Source of the DNA: Pomphorhynchus laevis
Taxonomy: Eukaryota; Acanthocephala; Palaeacanthocephala; Echinorhynchida; Pomphorhynchidae
Assembly (NCBI GenBank): GCA_012934845.2
Contig: WNNJ02001901.1
Coordinates: 62,001 to 126,000, forward strand
Length of the DNA stretch: 64,000 nucleotides
Reading direction: 5' to 3'
This document shows positions 10,653 through 21,660 of this stretch, piece by piece (within the stretch, counting starts at the first letter, position 1; each line of letters begins with the position of its first letter). The notes under the pieces were generated by a model, which worked only from the letters and a program-made list of their open reading frames with translations, was not told where the DNA came from and ran no database searches. The translations under genes and the position numbers were made by a program.

Positions 10653-10694
10653 ATCATATATCATTAAATGTTGATCCATAATTAGATGTTTTAG

Positions 10695-10800
10695 AATAAT
10701 GGAGGTGCGGCTAAGCACAAGGTTTGATATTGAAGAAAGCCTTGATGTACATCACTAAGTGGGCAGAACTGACGCGCATTAGGGTCCCAAGAGATTAGTT
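10695..10800 (-). mobile_element. Small LINE A-like fragment
   Basis: About 100 bp aligns by eye to 62613-62700 on the same strand. The best block is 'aactgacgcgcat', with weaker similarity at 'acaagg' and 'ccttga' upstream. It would cover the RT segment just before the catalytic box. It is short and diverged. Confidence 0.35.
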
Positions 10801-12010
10801 AACGAAGGAAATGAAATTGCGATAAAATGCGGTTGAAAATCCAAGAAAAATAGCTAAGATAATTGATGATTGTTTTCATGGTAAAAACCTATGCACTTCA
10901 CCAAATGATGAAAACACCGACTTTTCATTAATATACCCATGTAAATTCGGTATATTCAATAAATTCCGATTAACCAAATTATCGTGGATTTAACGAACAA
11001 GCGCTTTATCGTAAATGAAAATATGGAAGTTTTGAATCGAAATAGTCAGCAGATCTTTATGACACATCAACGGTTTTATTTTTTGGATAAAAATATTTTT
11101 CTTGTGATATTAATACCTGCAATATCGGGTAAGGAGGCTAACAGTATTGTGATGGTAATCTCTTTTCTTTCTGTATTTCAAAAGCTATACACGAGTAGAG
11201 ATTGACATATGAAATTTGGAGACTCTTGGTGAAGGACTCCAGCAGTTCAGGAAATTAGTAGTGGATAAATTTATACCCATAGAGCTAAACCTAACAGGGA
11301 TTGATTGTGGTGTGGGAGTGGCTCTGTAGTTGTATAGGGAAATTAACTCGTCTAAAACTATCAGATCTGTGATACCAATCCATCACGATGTGTCTGCTTC
11401 CAACTTACAAATTTATCACTTGAATTTCATCTAGAATGACAACTAATAAGCGTTAAGCGTTTTGGAGCCAGTAACGAGAACTCCAATATACTTTCAAGAG
11501 AGCTTGTCTGAATAAGTCATAAAGATTGGGAAGATATAACGTCTTTGCAAGGTCATTGAGTTTTGTCGGATTGTGATTGAAAATGCGACTTTCAAAGGTT
11601 GTCGATAAAATCTCGGTAGCTTCCTAAGATATGTAGGAACTTTCAACAGCGAGAAAAGTCCAACTGTCGCCTAAAAGAGATCCACTATGATCGGGTCAAA
11701 GTGTTATTTCTTCGCAGTATGGTATCTTATCAACTATTTGAAATATATTATAATAATATAATATATAATATTATAATATAAATTATAATTCAATTGGCTC
11801 GTGTATTAGAGAGCGTAGCTTTATACCTGTCAACATTTAGTAACAGAAACTGAATAAGTCTTTAAAATGCATATATCGTTGATCTGTTTCATTTTAAACA
11901 ATTTGTCTTATAATTCAGTTGTCTGTGAATAAATTTATTTAATAAAATATTTCCGATGTAAGTAAAAGAGAATTATACAAAATGAAATTCTGTATAATTG
12001 AAATTTATTG
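10800..12010. other. Unassigned AT-rich stretch
   Basis: No gene is recognised. A 73-codon ORF at 10984-11205 has no motif I know. The minus strand of about 11430-11690 gives a moderately long readable segment (LAKTLYLPNLYDLFRQALLK) that could be a remnant of a transposon protein. I cannot name it. At 11745-11800 a run of 'ataatat' units forms an AT palindrome. Confidence 0.4.
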
Positions 12011-12011
12011 A

Positions 12012-13275
12012 TGAAATTTTTTAAATAGTTGATAATGATCCATTATTGATAAAGAATTATTGGAGCTGGATCAACACAAAAAGAGGGACACTTTTATTTG
12101 ATATTTCGCTAACCTCTGTTAGCATCTTCAGAAAATTGCAATGTTCTTCTCGATAACTGCAGACCAGTGGATCTATAACACTGTCGAATGATTTAAAATG
12201 ATTGATAATGATCCATTATTGATAAAGAATTATTAGAGCTGGATCAAAGAAAGAAGGACACTTTTATTTGATATTTCGCTAACCTCTGTTAGTATCTTCA
12301 GAAAATTACAATGCTCTTCTTGCTAACTGCAGATCAGTGGATCTATAACACTGTCGAATGATTTTAAATGGTTGATAATCATCAATTATTGATAAAGAAT
12401 TATTGGAGCTGGATTAAAGAAAAGAGGGACACTTTTATTTGATATTTCGCTAACCTCTTTTAGTATCTTCGGAAAATTACAATGCTCTTCTTGCTAACTG
12501 CTGACCATTGGATCTATAACACTGTCGAATGATTTTAAATGGTTGATAATGATCCATTATTGGTAAAGAATTATTAGAGCTGGATCAAAGAAAGAAGCAC
12601 ACTTTTATTTGATATTTCGCTAACCTCTGTTAGCATCTTCAGAAAATTACAATGCTCTTCTTGCTAACTGCAGACCAGTGAATCCATAGCACTGTCAAAT
12701 GATTTAAAACGGTCTTTTAAAAAGCACATTTTGGTGGAATGAAATGTGTACAATCCTTTTCACAATTGAAACATGACTTTACTGTAAAAGATTTATTGGA
12801 GCTGGATCGAAGAAAGAAGGAACATTTTATTTGATATTTAGCTGACCTCTGCTATCATCTTCAGAAATTACAAAAAGGAGGACAATTTTATTTGATATTT
12901 CGCTAACCTTTCTTAGCATCTTCAGAAAATTACAATATTTCTTCTAACTTCTCGACAACTTCAGAAAATTACCTAATTTTCTGAAGATGCTAACAGAGGT
13001 TAACGAAATATCAAATAAAAGTGTCCTTCTTTCTTTGATCCAGCTCTAATATTTCTTTATCAATAATGGATCATTATCAATCATTTTAAATCATTCGACA
13101 GTGTTATAGATCCACTGGTCAGCAGTTAGCGAGAAGATCATTGTAATTTTCCGAAGATACTAACAGAGGTTAACGAAATATCAAATAAGTGTCCTTCAGA
13201 AAATTACATCAGTAATTTTCTAAAGATGCTAACAGAGGTTAGCGAAATATCATAAATTTTATTCTTTTCTTTGAT
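12012..13275. repeat. Satellite array 1, about 170-bp units, partly inverted
   Basis: Units start near 12030, 12203, 12373 and 12544 (spacing 170-173 bp), each marked by 'tgataatgatccattattg' and 'gatatttcgctaacctc'. From about 12960 to 13275 the units run in the opposite direction ('gctaacagaggtt.acgaaatatc'), so the array ends in a head-to-head inversion. Many units carry GCTAAC-CTCT-GTTAGC, a 6-bp stem with a 4-base loop. At 12702-12810 a non-repeat segment ('acggtcttttaaaaagcac') is embedded, and the same segment lies in array 2 at 54266-54370. Confidence 0.9.
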
Positions 13276-13715
13276 CTAGCTCCATTAATTAATACTATTT
13301 CTCTTATTTTTCTCGAAGAGCCAACATTCTCTCTCTATTTTAAAAATGTCGTTAGTATTAATAAAGATAATGAGCAAGTAATCAATACAGCATTATCAAT
13401 AATTATCAATAATATTGATAATGACACTATATCTAGGCTACTTTATTCACAGTAGACAAAGTATATGCTATTAGTATATTATGTAAAGGTTAAATGCATT
13501 ATTAATATCGTCTGTAAATTTATGTTGAATCATTTATATTTAAATGATTTTAAAAATTCCTTATCATCTTTCTGCAGCACATAAACGTAAAAACTGTCGT
13601 CATTAAAATATTAAAAGTTATACAAACTTTTATACATATTATCTAATAATATTATATATTTACGATATTAATCATGAACTAAAATAGTTGTTGATATAAA
13701 AATTATCATTTCTTA
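13276..13715. other. AT-rich spacer, nothing recognised
   Basis: The spacer holds an AT-rich 'attatcaataa..ttgataat' patch near 13405-13425 that may be satellite-derived. I see no coding or RNA features. Confidence 0.4.
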
Positions 13716-13858
13716 CGAAAATTAGTTTATTTAGTTTTTTTTTTCTTTAAATTTAATATTTTTAACTTTACATTATGAACTGATATAGCTATTGATGTAA
13801 AAATTAACACATCTTTCGGAGCTCATTAATTTTCATCGCAAAGAAAATTATCCATGTA
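13716..13858. repeat. Dispersed repeat R1, copy 1
   Basis: About 140 bp matches 58544-58680 in the same orientation at roughly 90 percent by eye. Shared blocks include 'aactttacattatgaactg' and 'catctttcggagctcatt'. Both copies lie near satellite DNA, so R1 may be part of a larger repeat unit. No coding capacity. Confidence 0.75.
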
Positions 13859-13859
13859 C

Positions 13860-14120
13860 AATTGTCGTTAACGTGTTGCTCATGGATTCGTCTAACTTTG
13901 TGAACGAACAGTTTAAACTGCGTTTGTTGTTGCTACCCCTGATGGTGTTGGTTGTAGCAAGCTGGCAGAGCGTTTACGGAGTTGAAAACAGATGCACTAT
14001 GAACAGAGACGACGGAGAGTTTCGCCGACGGGTATTGGTCTTATACCCGTCCTTTTTAGCAGTGCGATCAAGTTCGCTCCGGCGATGTAAGGCGCCACTT
14101 CAGAAGGTGGCCTCTGAAGT
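13860..14120 (-). mobile_element. Family F RT fragment 1
   Basis: On the minus strand this matches 17440-17690. It carries the segment equivalent to P-Y-I-x-G-A-N-L-I-A-L-L-K, then GIRPI and GETLRRL, then the 'ALPACYNQ' region. These motifs open the RT domain of a distinctive retroelement class whose RTs carry 'GA.LIAL.K..GG.RPIAVGE..RRL'. The frames are broken. A plus-strand ORF across it (13873-14208) is a shadow. Confidence 0.65.
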
Positions 14121-14215
14121 TATAAATTGTAATTTTCTGAAGATGTTTAAAGAAGTTAGAGAAATATCAATAAAAGATTTCTTCTTTTCTTTGATTCAGC
14201 TTCAATAATTCTTTA
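14118..14215. repeat. Satellite unit remnant
   Basis: This holds 'attttctgaagatg', 'gagaaatatcaa' and 'tctttgattcagctt', the inverted form of the 170-bp satellite. It is a solitary and diverged piece next to the F fragment. Confidence 0.6.
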
Positions 14216-14372
14216 AATTAAAACTATTTAAGTTTAACTTAGATAAGAATCGATTAAAGAGAATGAGGATAGTGTTATTATTTTTACCGATAGGTAAACA
14301 CTATTGAAGACAAAGCTGTATGTCATTCATTATTATGTATATAACGCACCCTAACTACTAAATATATATATA

Positions 14373-15739
14373 ACGCACCCTAACCACTTCATCCGACTGA
14401 CGATGACTGCTGGGTGATTAGGAGCGTCTCGGAGTGATACATTAGACCGATGGAGCTAAGTATCGTAGTCCAGTTATTTAGCAGCACATATGGATTTAAA
14501 ATCAATAGTAGCCAGTTTAGGCTCCTGGACCACAGTTTCAAGCGATTTTTCGCACTACAAATTTATAAAAACGTATTCCTTTCGGAATCCTGTGAGAAAT
14601 TCAGTGCCCTCGTAACCAACGGATACGCATTTGTGCATATAAAGAATAACTAGAAGGTCCTCACACGCAACAAGCCAGTAAAACGCTTTATGCACTTTAG
14701 CCTTGTCTAGCATCGTGAGGAATTGCTGATGTTTTTACAGTTATCATAATAGCAGTCGAAACGTACCCTAACCACTTCATCCGACTGACGATGACTGCTG
14801 GGTGGTTAGGAGCGTCTCGTAGTGATACAAGAGACTGATGGAGCTGATGATCGAAGTCCAGTTATTTAGCAGCGCATATAGATTTAAAATCAATCGTAGC
14901 CAGCTTTGGATCCTGAATTATAGTTTCAAGCGATTTTTCGCACTACCAATTTATAAAATATCGCATTTTTTGGAATCCTGTGAGAAATTCGGTGCCCTCG
15001 TAATCAACGGATACGCATTTGTGCCTTATATAAAGAATAACTAGAAGGTCCACACACGCAACAAGCCAGTAAAAACGCTTCTGCACCTGAGCTTCGTATA
15101 GCATCGTGAGGAATTGCTGGTGTCTTTATAGTTATCACAAAAGCAGTCGAAACGTACCCTAACCACTTCATCCGACTGACGATGACTGCTGGGTGGTTAG
15201 GATCGTCTCGGAGTGATACATTAGACTGATGGAGCTGATGATCGAAGTCCAGTTATTTAGCAGCAAATATGGATTAAAAATCAATCGTAGCCAGCTTTGG
15301 ATCCTGGACCACAGTTTCAAGCGATTTTTCGCAATAACAATTTATAAAATGACGCATTCCTTCAGGAATCCTGTGAGAAATTCAGTGCCCTCGTAATCAA
15401 CGGATACGCATTTGTGCCTTATATAAAGAATAACTAGAAGGTCCACACACGCAACAAGCCAGTAAAAACGCTTCTGCACCTGAGCTTCGTATAGCATCGT
15501 GAGGAATTGCTGGTGTCTTTATAGTTATCACAAAAGCAGTCGAAACGTACCCTAACCACTTCATCCGACTGACGATGACTGCTGGGTGGTTAGGATCGTC
15601 TCGGAGTGATACATTAGACTGATGGAGCTGATGATCGAAGTCCAGTTATTTAGCAGCAAATATGGATTAAAAATCAATCGTAGCCAGCTTTGGCTCCTGG
15701 ACCACAGTTTCAAGCGATTTTTCGCAATAACAATATATA
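14373..15739. repeat. Tandem repeat, about 390-bp unit, 3.5 copies
   Basis: Units begin with 'acg.accctaaccacttc' at 14373, 14761, 15152 and 15545, giving periods of 388, 391 and 393 bp. The fourth unit stops at about 15739 in an AT microsatellite. Each unit starts with a hairpin: CCTAACCAC pairs perfectly with GTGGTTAGG about 26 bases later (one base differs in the first unit). The short ORFs in the units (65-68 codons, beginning MEL) are not kept in the third unit, which argues against coding. Units 2 to 4 look more alike than unit 1. Confidence 0.9.
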
Positions 15740-15784
15740 TATATAATGCAATATCATATAGTTTGAAAGATAAGATTTTATATT

Positions 15785-15860
15785 TTATATTAAAATACGT
15801 ATATCTATTTAGCTATTAGAATTATATTAAAATACGTATATCTATTTAGCTATTAGAAGT
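15785..15860. repeat. 37-bp tandem duplication
   Basis: The segment 'attaaaatacgtatatc' plus 'tatttagctattagaa' occurs twice, back to back. No other feature is associated with it. Confidence 0.8.
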
Positions 15861-17235
15861 GCAGTAATAAAATACGTGAAAAATAGAATTAATAGGATAA
15901 ACTCTTATGTTGATTTATCTGTTTAAGTACGAGACCGGATGGAGATAACAAAATTAGTGTTTGTTTTTATGCAAGTAACTTGTTGAAAACAAGATAAGAA
16001 TGTGATTAAAGCACGCAAAACAATATTATTTTATTATTACAGCAATAAGGAACATAAAACTGAATGATGCTCAAACGTTTTGTAAAACTTACATGCTAAA
16101 AAGAAACAACAACAATAATAATTTATTTAAAGTAGCAAAAACGTGCCAATCATTTTTTATGTTTTATATATTTTTTTCATATCGTTAATAATCAAAATTA
16201 TAAAAAATACATTTTTTACAAATACAAGATTTTCTCTGTAGGTATTTACGCAAATGAAAAATAAAATAAAATTACCCATGTTGGAACAACCCAACAATAC
16301 GCATAGGAGTTTGCATGTATATACAACGTACAAAGAAATTAAAATGCTTTTCAATATTTTAGTATTCAAGAATGCAATCAATTGAGTCAAATTTCTGATT
16401 GACTGATTACATATAGATATAACTGATTAGATAACAAATTTTGTGACAACATCGGTACGAGGATTTCAACTTTAATCATGGATATCTCCAACGTGCTTGC
16501 AACTTTATGAACAAATATCGGCACAATCAATTTACATTAATTGTAAAGATACAGCGTCGCAATTAAATACTTAAATGGAAGGAGCACAGCGTCTTTGTCA
16601 TCTCTGCCAAAGAGACATCGCCTTGACCTCTTGAGGACGATTCTGATTCCACAAGTTCGGAGGTTTAAGATGTTCAGGTTCGAACGAGGGATTCCATCAG
16701 AGCTGTTTTGATCATGTGTAAAAGCTCAATCCAACGAAGCCACTACAGAGGTCATCAAATTACCATTAGAAATTCCAAACGATCAAGTTGTCGATTCAAA
16801 CCGTCAATCATGTCTTCAATCACGATGGCGCAAATAATTGTAATGGTCATATGCATCAAGTATAAAGCACGGGTTCTAGCAGCCATCCATTTCTGTGTCA
16901 ACATCAAACGCGCATTCCTAATCGAATATGTCGGTTCATGGGCAAAGTTGCTACTCTTGGCAAATTCATGCTTCAGTTGCTCAATACCCACAACATGCAA
17001 AAGTCGACATAAGGTCGAAAAGCACATTTGCGAGTCGATAAGAGCATACGCAACAACCGCCTCATCGGATTAGCCATCAGTGAGAGAAAGCCACGCAAAA
17101 ATGCAAATTGCCAACAAAACGACTGGTCAAAATTCGCTTGTGTTAGCCTGAACAAGCACGGAAATTACGGGATAGCAATCCAGTTCCTGACTTCAGTCAG
17201 AATAATTACCTCATCTGCACAAACACGGACACTCC
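15861..17235. other. Unassigned stretch
   Basis: About 16,310 holds 'tgcatgtatataca.cgtac', also found near 38465 in the tail of LINE G, so part of 16.2-16.4 kb may be a LINE 3' UTR remnant. From 16.6 to 17.2 kb the composition is more balanced and both strands carry ORFs of 60-121 codons (for example 16708-17073 + and 16755-17027 -). None shows a motif I recognise. I considered a diverged receptor gene on the minus strand and could not support it. Confidence 0.35.
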
Positions 17236-17239
17236 TGCA

Positions 17240-17335
17240 AATACTACATCTTCCTACGTAAAGCAGCTGTTAGAATCAACCACCCTTATCCCCTAATCTT
17301 ACAGAAAGGCACTCGACAAGGTTGCCTGGGGTTAA
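17240..17335 (+). mobile_element. Possible L1-like RT scrap
   Basis: One frame reads KAAVRINHPYPLILQKGTRQGCLG. The block GTRQGC is the RT motif B signature of L1-type and related LINEs, normally followed by PLSP, which is not kept here. Only about 30 residues can be read. Confidence 0.35.
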
Positions 17336-17439
17336 GGCCGCAGCATTCTTAGGATATACTAGGACCCAATAGAAAATTTGACGCACATTGTCAACAATCT
17401 CCTTGCAAGACTCACATCTTGTCAACCATCTCCTTACAA

Positions 17440-17888
17440 GACTCGCACCTTATGAAGTGGTGCCTTACATCGTCGGCGCGAACTTGATCGCACTGCTAAA
17501 AATGACGGAGGTATAAGACCAATTTCTGTCAGCGAAACTCCCCGCCGTCTCTGTTCGTAGTGCATATGTTTTTAACTCGGTAAAAGCTTCGCAAGCCTGC
17601 TACAACCAACACAGTAAGGGTAGGGACAACAAACGCAGTGAACAGGATTGTTCAGAAAATTAGACAAATCCACGAGCAACACGTTAACGACAACAATTGT
17701 GCCTGGGTGAATATCGACATCTCAAACGCGTTTAACTCAGTGTCAAGATAACACTTACAAGCGGTGATTCGAGAGAATGCCCCAGATCTCTTGCCGTGAT
17801 TTGAACTTACGTACTAGTAAAAGGCATTCCTCTGGTTTATCCTACTCTAACATCTCAACTCATGTAAAGGAGTCAAGCAGAGAGCTCC
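17440..17888 (+). mobile_element. Family F RT fragment 2, interrupted by LINE D
   Basis: Readable blocks are the equivalent of VVPYIVGANLIALLK, then GGIRPISVSETPRRL (17507), GTTNAVNRIVQKI (17630), CAWVNIDISNAFNSVS (17700; the RT motif A with its Asp) and GVKQRAPL (17868), a decayed G-x-x-Q-G-x-P-L box. The match stops at 17888, where the 3' end of LINE D begins, so LINE D inserted within the RT just after this box. The frames shift several times. Confidence 0.7.
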
Positions 17889-20800
17889 ATTAAAAAAAGA
17901 TTTATTTTAACGTGGCAAATGCGTGCCAGCGCACGCTTACATGATCACAGCAAAACAAAAATGTAAATCATGTGTCGAGAAGGTGTGACAGGAGGAGGTA
18001 TTTGAATGTGATAAAGGAGGGAGCGTGGCGGACGTAGAGAGGGAGTTAATTCCAGGCGAGTGGGGCGGCGACGAAAATGAATCGGAGATCGTAGTTGTTG
18101 GAGTAATTGGGAACGTGGAGTAAGGGGATATGACGGGAACGCAGCGATAACGAGGTGGGGCGAGTGTCGTCTAAGAAAGGGAGAGTTGGGCAAGATATGT
18201 GGATGTGTTGTCGAAGCGACGGAGACAAAAGAGCACTCGAACGGCGGGCATTATATGGGTAGGATGATATATTTTGGAGAATTGGCGAAAAGGACGAAGC
18301 AGTATTCGATTATAGGGAAAAGCAGCGATGAAAGAAGATACATACAAGAACGGAAGTCGATAAGGGGGCGGATACGGCGGATGTCACGGAGAATTAAGTT
18401 AGATGAGCGGACCTTGTCACGGACGAAGGGTTTAAGGGAAAGGTGATCATCGAAATGGAAGCCTAAGAAAGTGAGATTGTGGACTATGGGGATGATCGAT
18501 GAGGCAAAATATACAGTGGGAGGAGATATGTTTGGTTTACGTGGGAGGATCCACATTATTTTGGACTTGTCGGGGTTCAGAACGAGATAGAGATTGGAGA
18601 GACGTTTTTAGATATAAGAAAACAGTTGGACGCAGAAATACCGATATCGTGTATGCGATGTGCGGGTGCATGAGCATAGATGAGGATGTCATCGGCGTAT
18701 TGCATGACGTTAAAGGAGAAAGGTTTGATAAACGGAGAGAGATCGCCAAGCAGAAAAGAGAAAAGCAGGGGACCTAGGACTGAACCTTGTGGGACCCCGC
18801 AAAAAATAGGGATGGGAGGGGAGGATGATGAATTAGAACAGACGCGAAAAGGAACGGTCGGATAGATATGAGGCAAACCATGCTACGGAGGAAGAAAAGC
18901 CGTAATCATAACGAAGGCGAGAAAGGAGGACGGAGTGGTCGACAATGTCGAATGCGGAGGAGAGGTCGAGGGAGATGAGAATACTATATAGAGCGTTGTC
19001 TCGAGAAATTAGTAAGTAGTTGTAAACTTTCATGCATGCGATTTCTGTGGAATAATTAGAGTGGAAAGCGGATTGTAAAGGAAGGGTACAGATTGGATGA
19101 TGAGATATAAGCGTTGATTTGTATTAAGATGAGGCGTATCTAAGAGCTTAGAAAGAGTAGGGAGTAGTGAAATGGGACGATAGTTAGAAGGGAGGGGTCG
19201 AGCGATTGTTTCTTAGGAGGGGACGAACGATTGCGGATTTCCAGTGTGAAGGGAATATACGACTGCGGATGGACGAGTTAAACAAGGTTGTGAGAAAAGG
19301 GGATATCGATGAGCATATGGATTTAAGTATGTGGGTAGGCAGGGGATCGGCAGGTGAGGTTTTGTTGGGCAAGGACATGATAACAGATGAGACTTCGGAA
19401 GGTGAGACAGGGAGATGAAAGAGTTCCGGAATGATGAGGCTAGGCGGGGCAGAATGGAATGGATGGAGACCGGGGTGTGAGAGAGCAACGTTGATACTTT
19501 GGTCTGGATAAATGACGAATAATCATGGGAATTGATGTTGCACGGCGAAGAGGAGCGAGCAAGGATTGAGTTAAAAGTATGCCAGAGAGTCTTAGAGTTG
19601 AATGAAGTGATGATTTTATGCTGCCAGAATGAGTTGCATTTAGTACGTAGTAAGTTGAGATGAGACCGGCGATGAGCAAGATAGGTATCACGGAAAGACG
19701 GAGTGATCGAGCGGAAATCATGTCTGAGAAAGCGGTGATAGACTCGAAAAGCATGATGAAGTCGACGCTTTGAGAGTAGGCATTGGATGTCGAACCATGG
19801 GGCACGGTTCGAGCGACGGTGTGGGTGAGACTTGAAGGGCAAGAGAATATTGAGAATGGATGTGAGTTCAGAGTCGAAAAGAAAGGCGAGATTTTTAGGA
19901 GATGAATATGTTATTGTGGGATAGAATAGAGACGATTCGAGTAAGACAGAGCGGAGAAGGGAGATGTCAAGATTTCTCCATGGGCAACGTAGGATTGTAG
20001 GTGTGTGAGGAGGGGTGTGGTTGTGAGTGAAATCAAGGGTGACGATAAAGTGATTCAATAAACCAGGTTCGAAGATTGACAGTGAGGTGTAGGCAGCAAA
20101 ATGATCGGGGACAGCGATGATGTCAAGTGCCGCACCAAGGATATGTGTGCGGGCAGTGAAGATGGGTTTGTAGTTATAGTTGGATAAAATGTTGATGAAC
20201 TGGATGGACTCAGTGGAAGAGGGGCAGTCAATGATGAACCAGGAGGGTATACAATGGCGAGATCTGGAGTGATCGGGTTAGAAGAACGACAAGTGAGCAG
20301 TTCAAAAGAGCAAGAATTGAAAGGGGGAAGTGATTTTGCGAATAGACGCGGGGTGACGGGCGAATGCGACAATGCCGCCACGATTAGAGAATTTAGGAGG
20401 GGATTTGCTGAGGGGGCGAGCAGATTCGACTAGTGAGCAACCGGCAGAGATCAAACGGCGGATGGAGAGGTCGTCATAATCGGAGTGCCAGAATTCGGTG
20501 AGGCAGAAGAGATCGATGGATTGCTTGGTGAATAGGTTGAGGATGATATCGGATTTATTGAGAATAGATCTAGTGTTGTGGAGGCCGAGGCGGAAACTGT
20601 GTGTGGTGGTGATAGGGGCTAGTGGAGAAAACACATAGGGGAGATGGAACGTCATCGAATTTTTGGGCCGGTGTGAACAACTTGAAAATTTCCGTCGATG
20701 TTTTGGATAGAGAGAAATGTTTCGCCGTTTTCCTCGCGACGGCATTTTTTGATGCGGGCAGATGAGAGTTGAGCGATTTCGGAGGGGTGCGATCCGAGAA

Positions 20801-20966
20801 AATGCGAGTGGCTGAAGATGATATGAGTTTGAAACGTTGGGAGATGACAGAATACGCGTGAGAGCAATGCTTGAAAACAATTTTTAGGATAGGGGGCTGG
20901 GAAGGATTAGATTGAGAATATTTACATAGACGGATGAATGCGGCAGGAGAAATGTCCTTGAAAAAG
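17889..20966 (-). mobile_element. LINE family D, copy 1, 5'-truncated in ORF1
   Basis: On the minus strand from 20966 down: the ORF1 C-terminus (FFKDISPAAFIRL...PPILKIVF, about 20966-20650), endonuclease (20640-20060), linker and RT (20058-18560), C-terminal helical region (18556-17945), and a 3' UTR with the hairpin GCGTGC-CAGC-GCACGC at 17921-17936 and a short A/T tail. It is CR1/L2-group by motif. At least five frame changes break it. The insertion cut a family F RT on its low-coordinate side. Confidence 0.85.
17945..20640 (-). pseudogene. LINE D ORF2, endonuclease plus RT
   Basis: Endonuclease motifs on the minus strand are LHNTRSILNKSD (about 20575-20540), LFCLTEFWHSD (about 20500) and NRGGIVAFARHP (20385-20350). 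A linker reads NRAPWFDIQCLLSKRRLHHAF (about 19800). The RT region has LPNKTSPADPLPTHILK (19375), FPSHWKSAIVRPLLR, ILISLDLSSAFDIVDHSVLLSRL (18975-18910), GVPQGSVLGPLLF (18800), MQYADDILIYAHAP (18705-18660; both catalytic Asp present), and KSKIMWILPRK (about 18560). The C-terminal part ends near the 'AWN' block at 18046. The lesions are separate frameshifts, not one deletion. Confidence 0.8.
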
Positions 20967-21187
20967 CTAATAGATTTTATAATTAGATATATAAACTTAA
21001 ATAATTTTATTCAAATTTAATCATCTCATTTTTTTCTATTTCACTGTATACTCATATCCTAATTGAAAAAATAATTGAAAAAATCTAAGAAATAGAAATA
21101 TTAAATAAACCTCTCAGAACGATAGTGTAGAATTATACATTTATCTAATATACATACAATTCTCAAATTCTTACAACGATCAATCAA
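20967..21187. other. Short AT-rich junction
   Basis: There is no gene. 'acgatcaatcaatt' occurs twice at 21176-21206, five bases apart. I could not see the missing half of the F element resume here, so the D insertion may have removed flanking DNA. Confidence 0.4.
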
Positions 21188-21660
21188 TTGCAAAACGATC
21201 AATCAATTCGACGAATGTCAACTCGATGCTGTGTTTGCAATGGTCCGGCAGCGGTGTGCAGAAGTTGTGTTTGTGCAAAGAACGGCATGCAGTGTATTAA
21301 TTGTTGGCCACCAAAATGTGCAAATCGTATTTCGTCAGTAAGAAAGGATGCCTCCTATGGATCTTCCTCATCATCTAGTCAGGTTCAACACAGTCAAACT
21401 GCAGCTGCGTACGCTCATACTAATATCAATAAGCTCGTGTCCTTTGAATTAAAATGAACAGCTCCAGATTACAACGTTTATTCTGCTGCAAAAACTCCAG
21501 TTCAACTATCACGTGAATTCTTTCTCCGTGATTTCTATTGTGGTTATTGTACCGCCAAACATATAGCCGCACAATCAGAGTTAGTCAGTTCTCTTGAGAG
21601 TGAGCTGACTGAAATCATACGACAAATAAATGTTTCACCACCGTGAAATTCACAAGCTCA
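21188..21660 (+). pseudogene. Cys-rich retroelement protein, N-terminal piece
   Basis: The first ORF (89 codons to 21457) reads RCCVCNGPAAVC, then RSCVCAKNGMQC, then INCWPPKCANR, then a Ser-rich tract. It has eleven Cys within 36 residues, spaced like a CXC or tesmin-type metal-binding module. After a stop, another frame gives FFLRDFYCGYCTAKH and a coiled-coil-like SELVSSLESELTEIIRQI. F-x-C-G-x-C followed by a coiled coil also ends the ORF1 fingers of LINE B and C. I recall such Cys-rich segments at the N-terminus of some invertebrate RT proteins. I cannot tell whether it belongs to family F. Confidence 0.5.

Larger units (their letters stand above)
6290..10660 (+). mobile_element. LINE family B (CR1-like), nearly full length, broken
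   Basis: This is a complete-looking but decayed non-LTR element. The order is ORF1 with a C4 zinc finger (6307), ORF1 C-terminal RNA-binding part (about 7260-7660), an apurinic-type endonuclease (about 7740-8440), a linker (8440-8900), the RT (about 8900-9960), a C-terminal helical region (10000-10571) and a short 3' UTR with a terminal stem-loop motif near 10607-10650. The same layout and 3' motif occur in the copy at 25784-28200. Many frame changes and stops make it inactive. A GTTAAC-rich inverted repeat is inserted at 9797-9865. Confidence 0.85.

Noticed and set aside
12012-13275. Regular repeats (satellite, 11-bp minisatellite, 390-bp units) as CRISPR arrays
   Set aside because: The units are contiguous with no unique spacers, no cas genes are present, and the genome is eukaryotic.
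12012-13275. Satellite hairpin as a Helitron 3' end
   Set aside because: The hairpin is not followed by CTRR, there is no TC start, and no Rep/helicase remnant is nearby.
15217-15260. CTGATGA followed by GAAG in the 390-bp repeat as a hammerhead ribozyme core
   Set aside because: Only two bases separate the CTGATGA from the GAAG, so no stem II can form, the GAAA box is not exact, and the first unit lacks the motif.
14450-15819. Repeated 65-68-codon ORFs beginning MEL in the 390-bp units as a small protein family
   Set aside because: The frame is broken in the third unit, the ends differ, and the substitutions do not look constrained at the protein level.
16755-17155. Minus-strand ORFs as a diverged chemoreceptor or other host gene
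   Set aside because: The hydrophobic stretches are short, both strands are equally open, and no family motif is visible.
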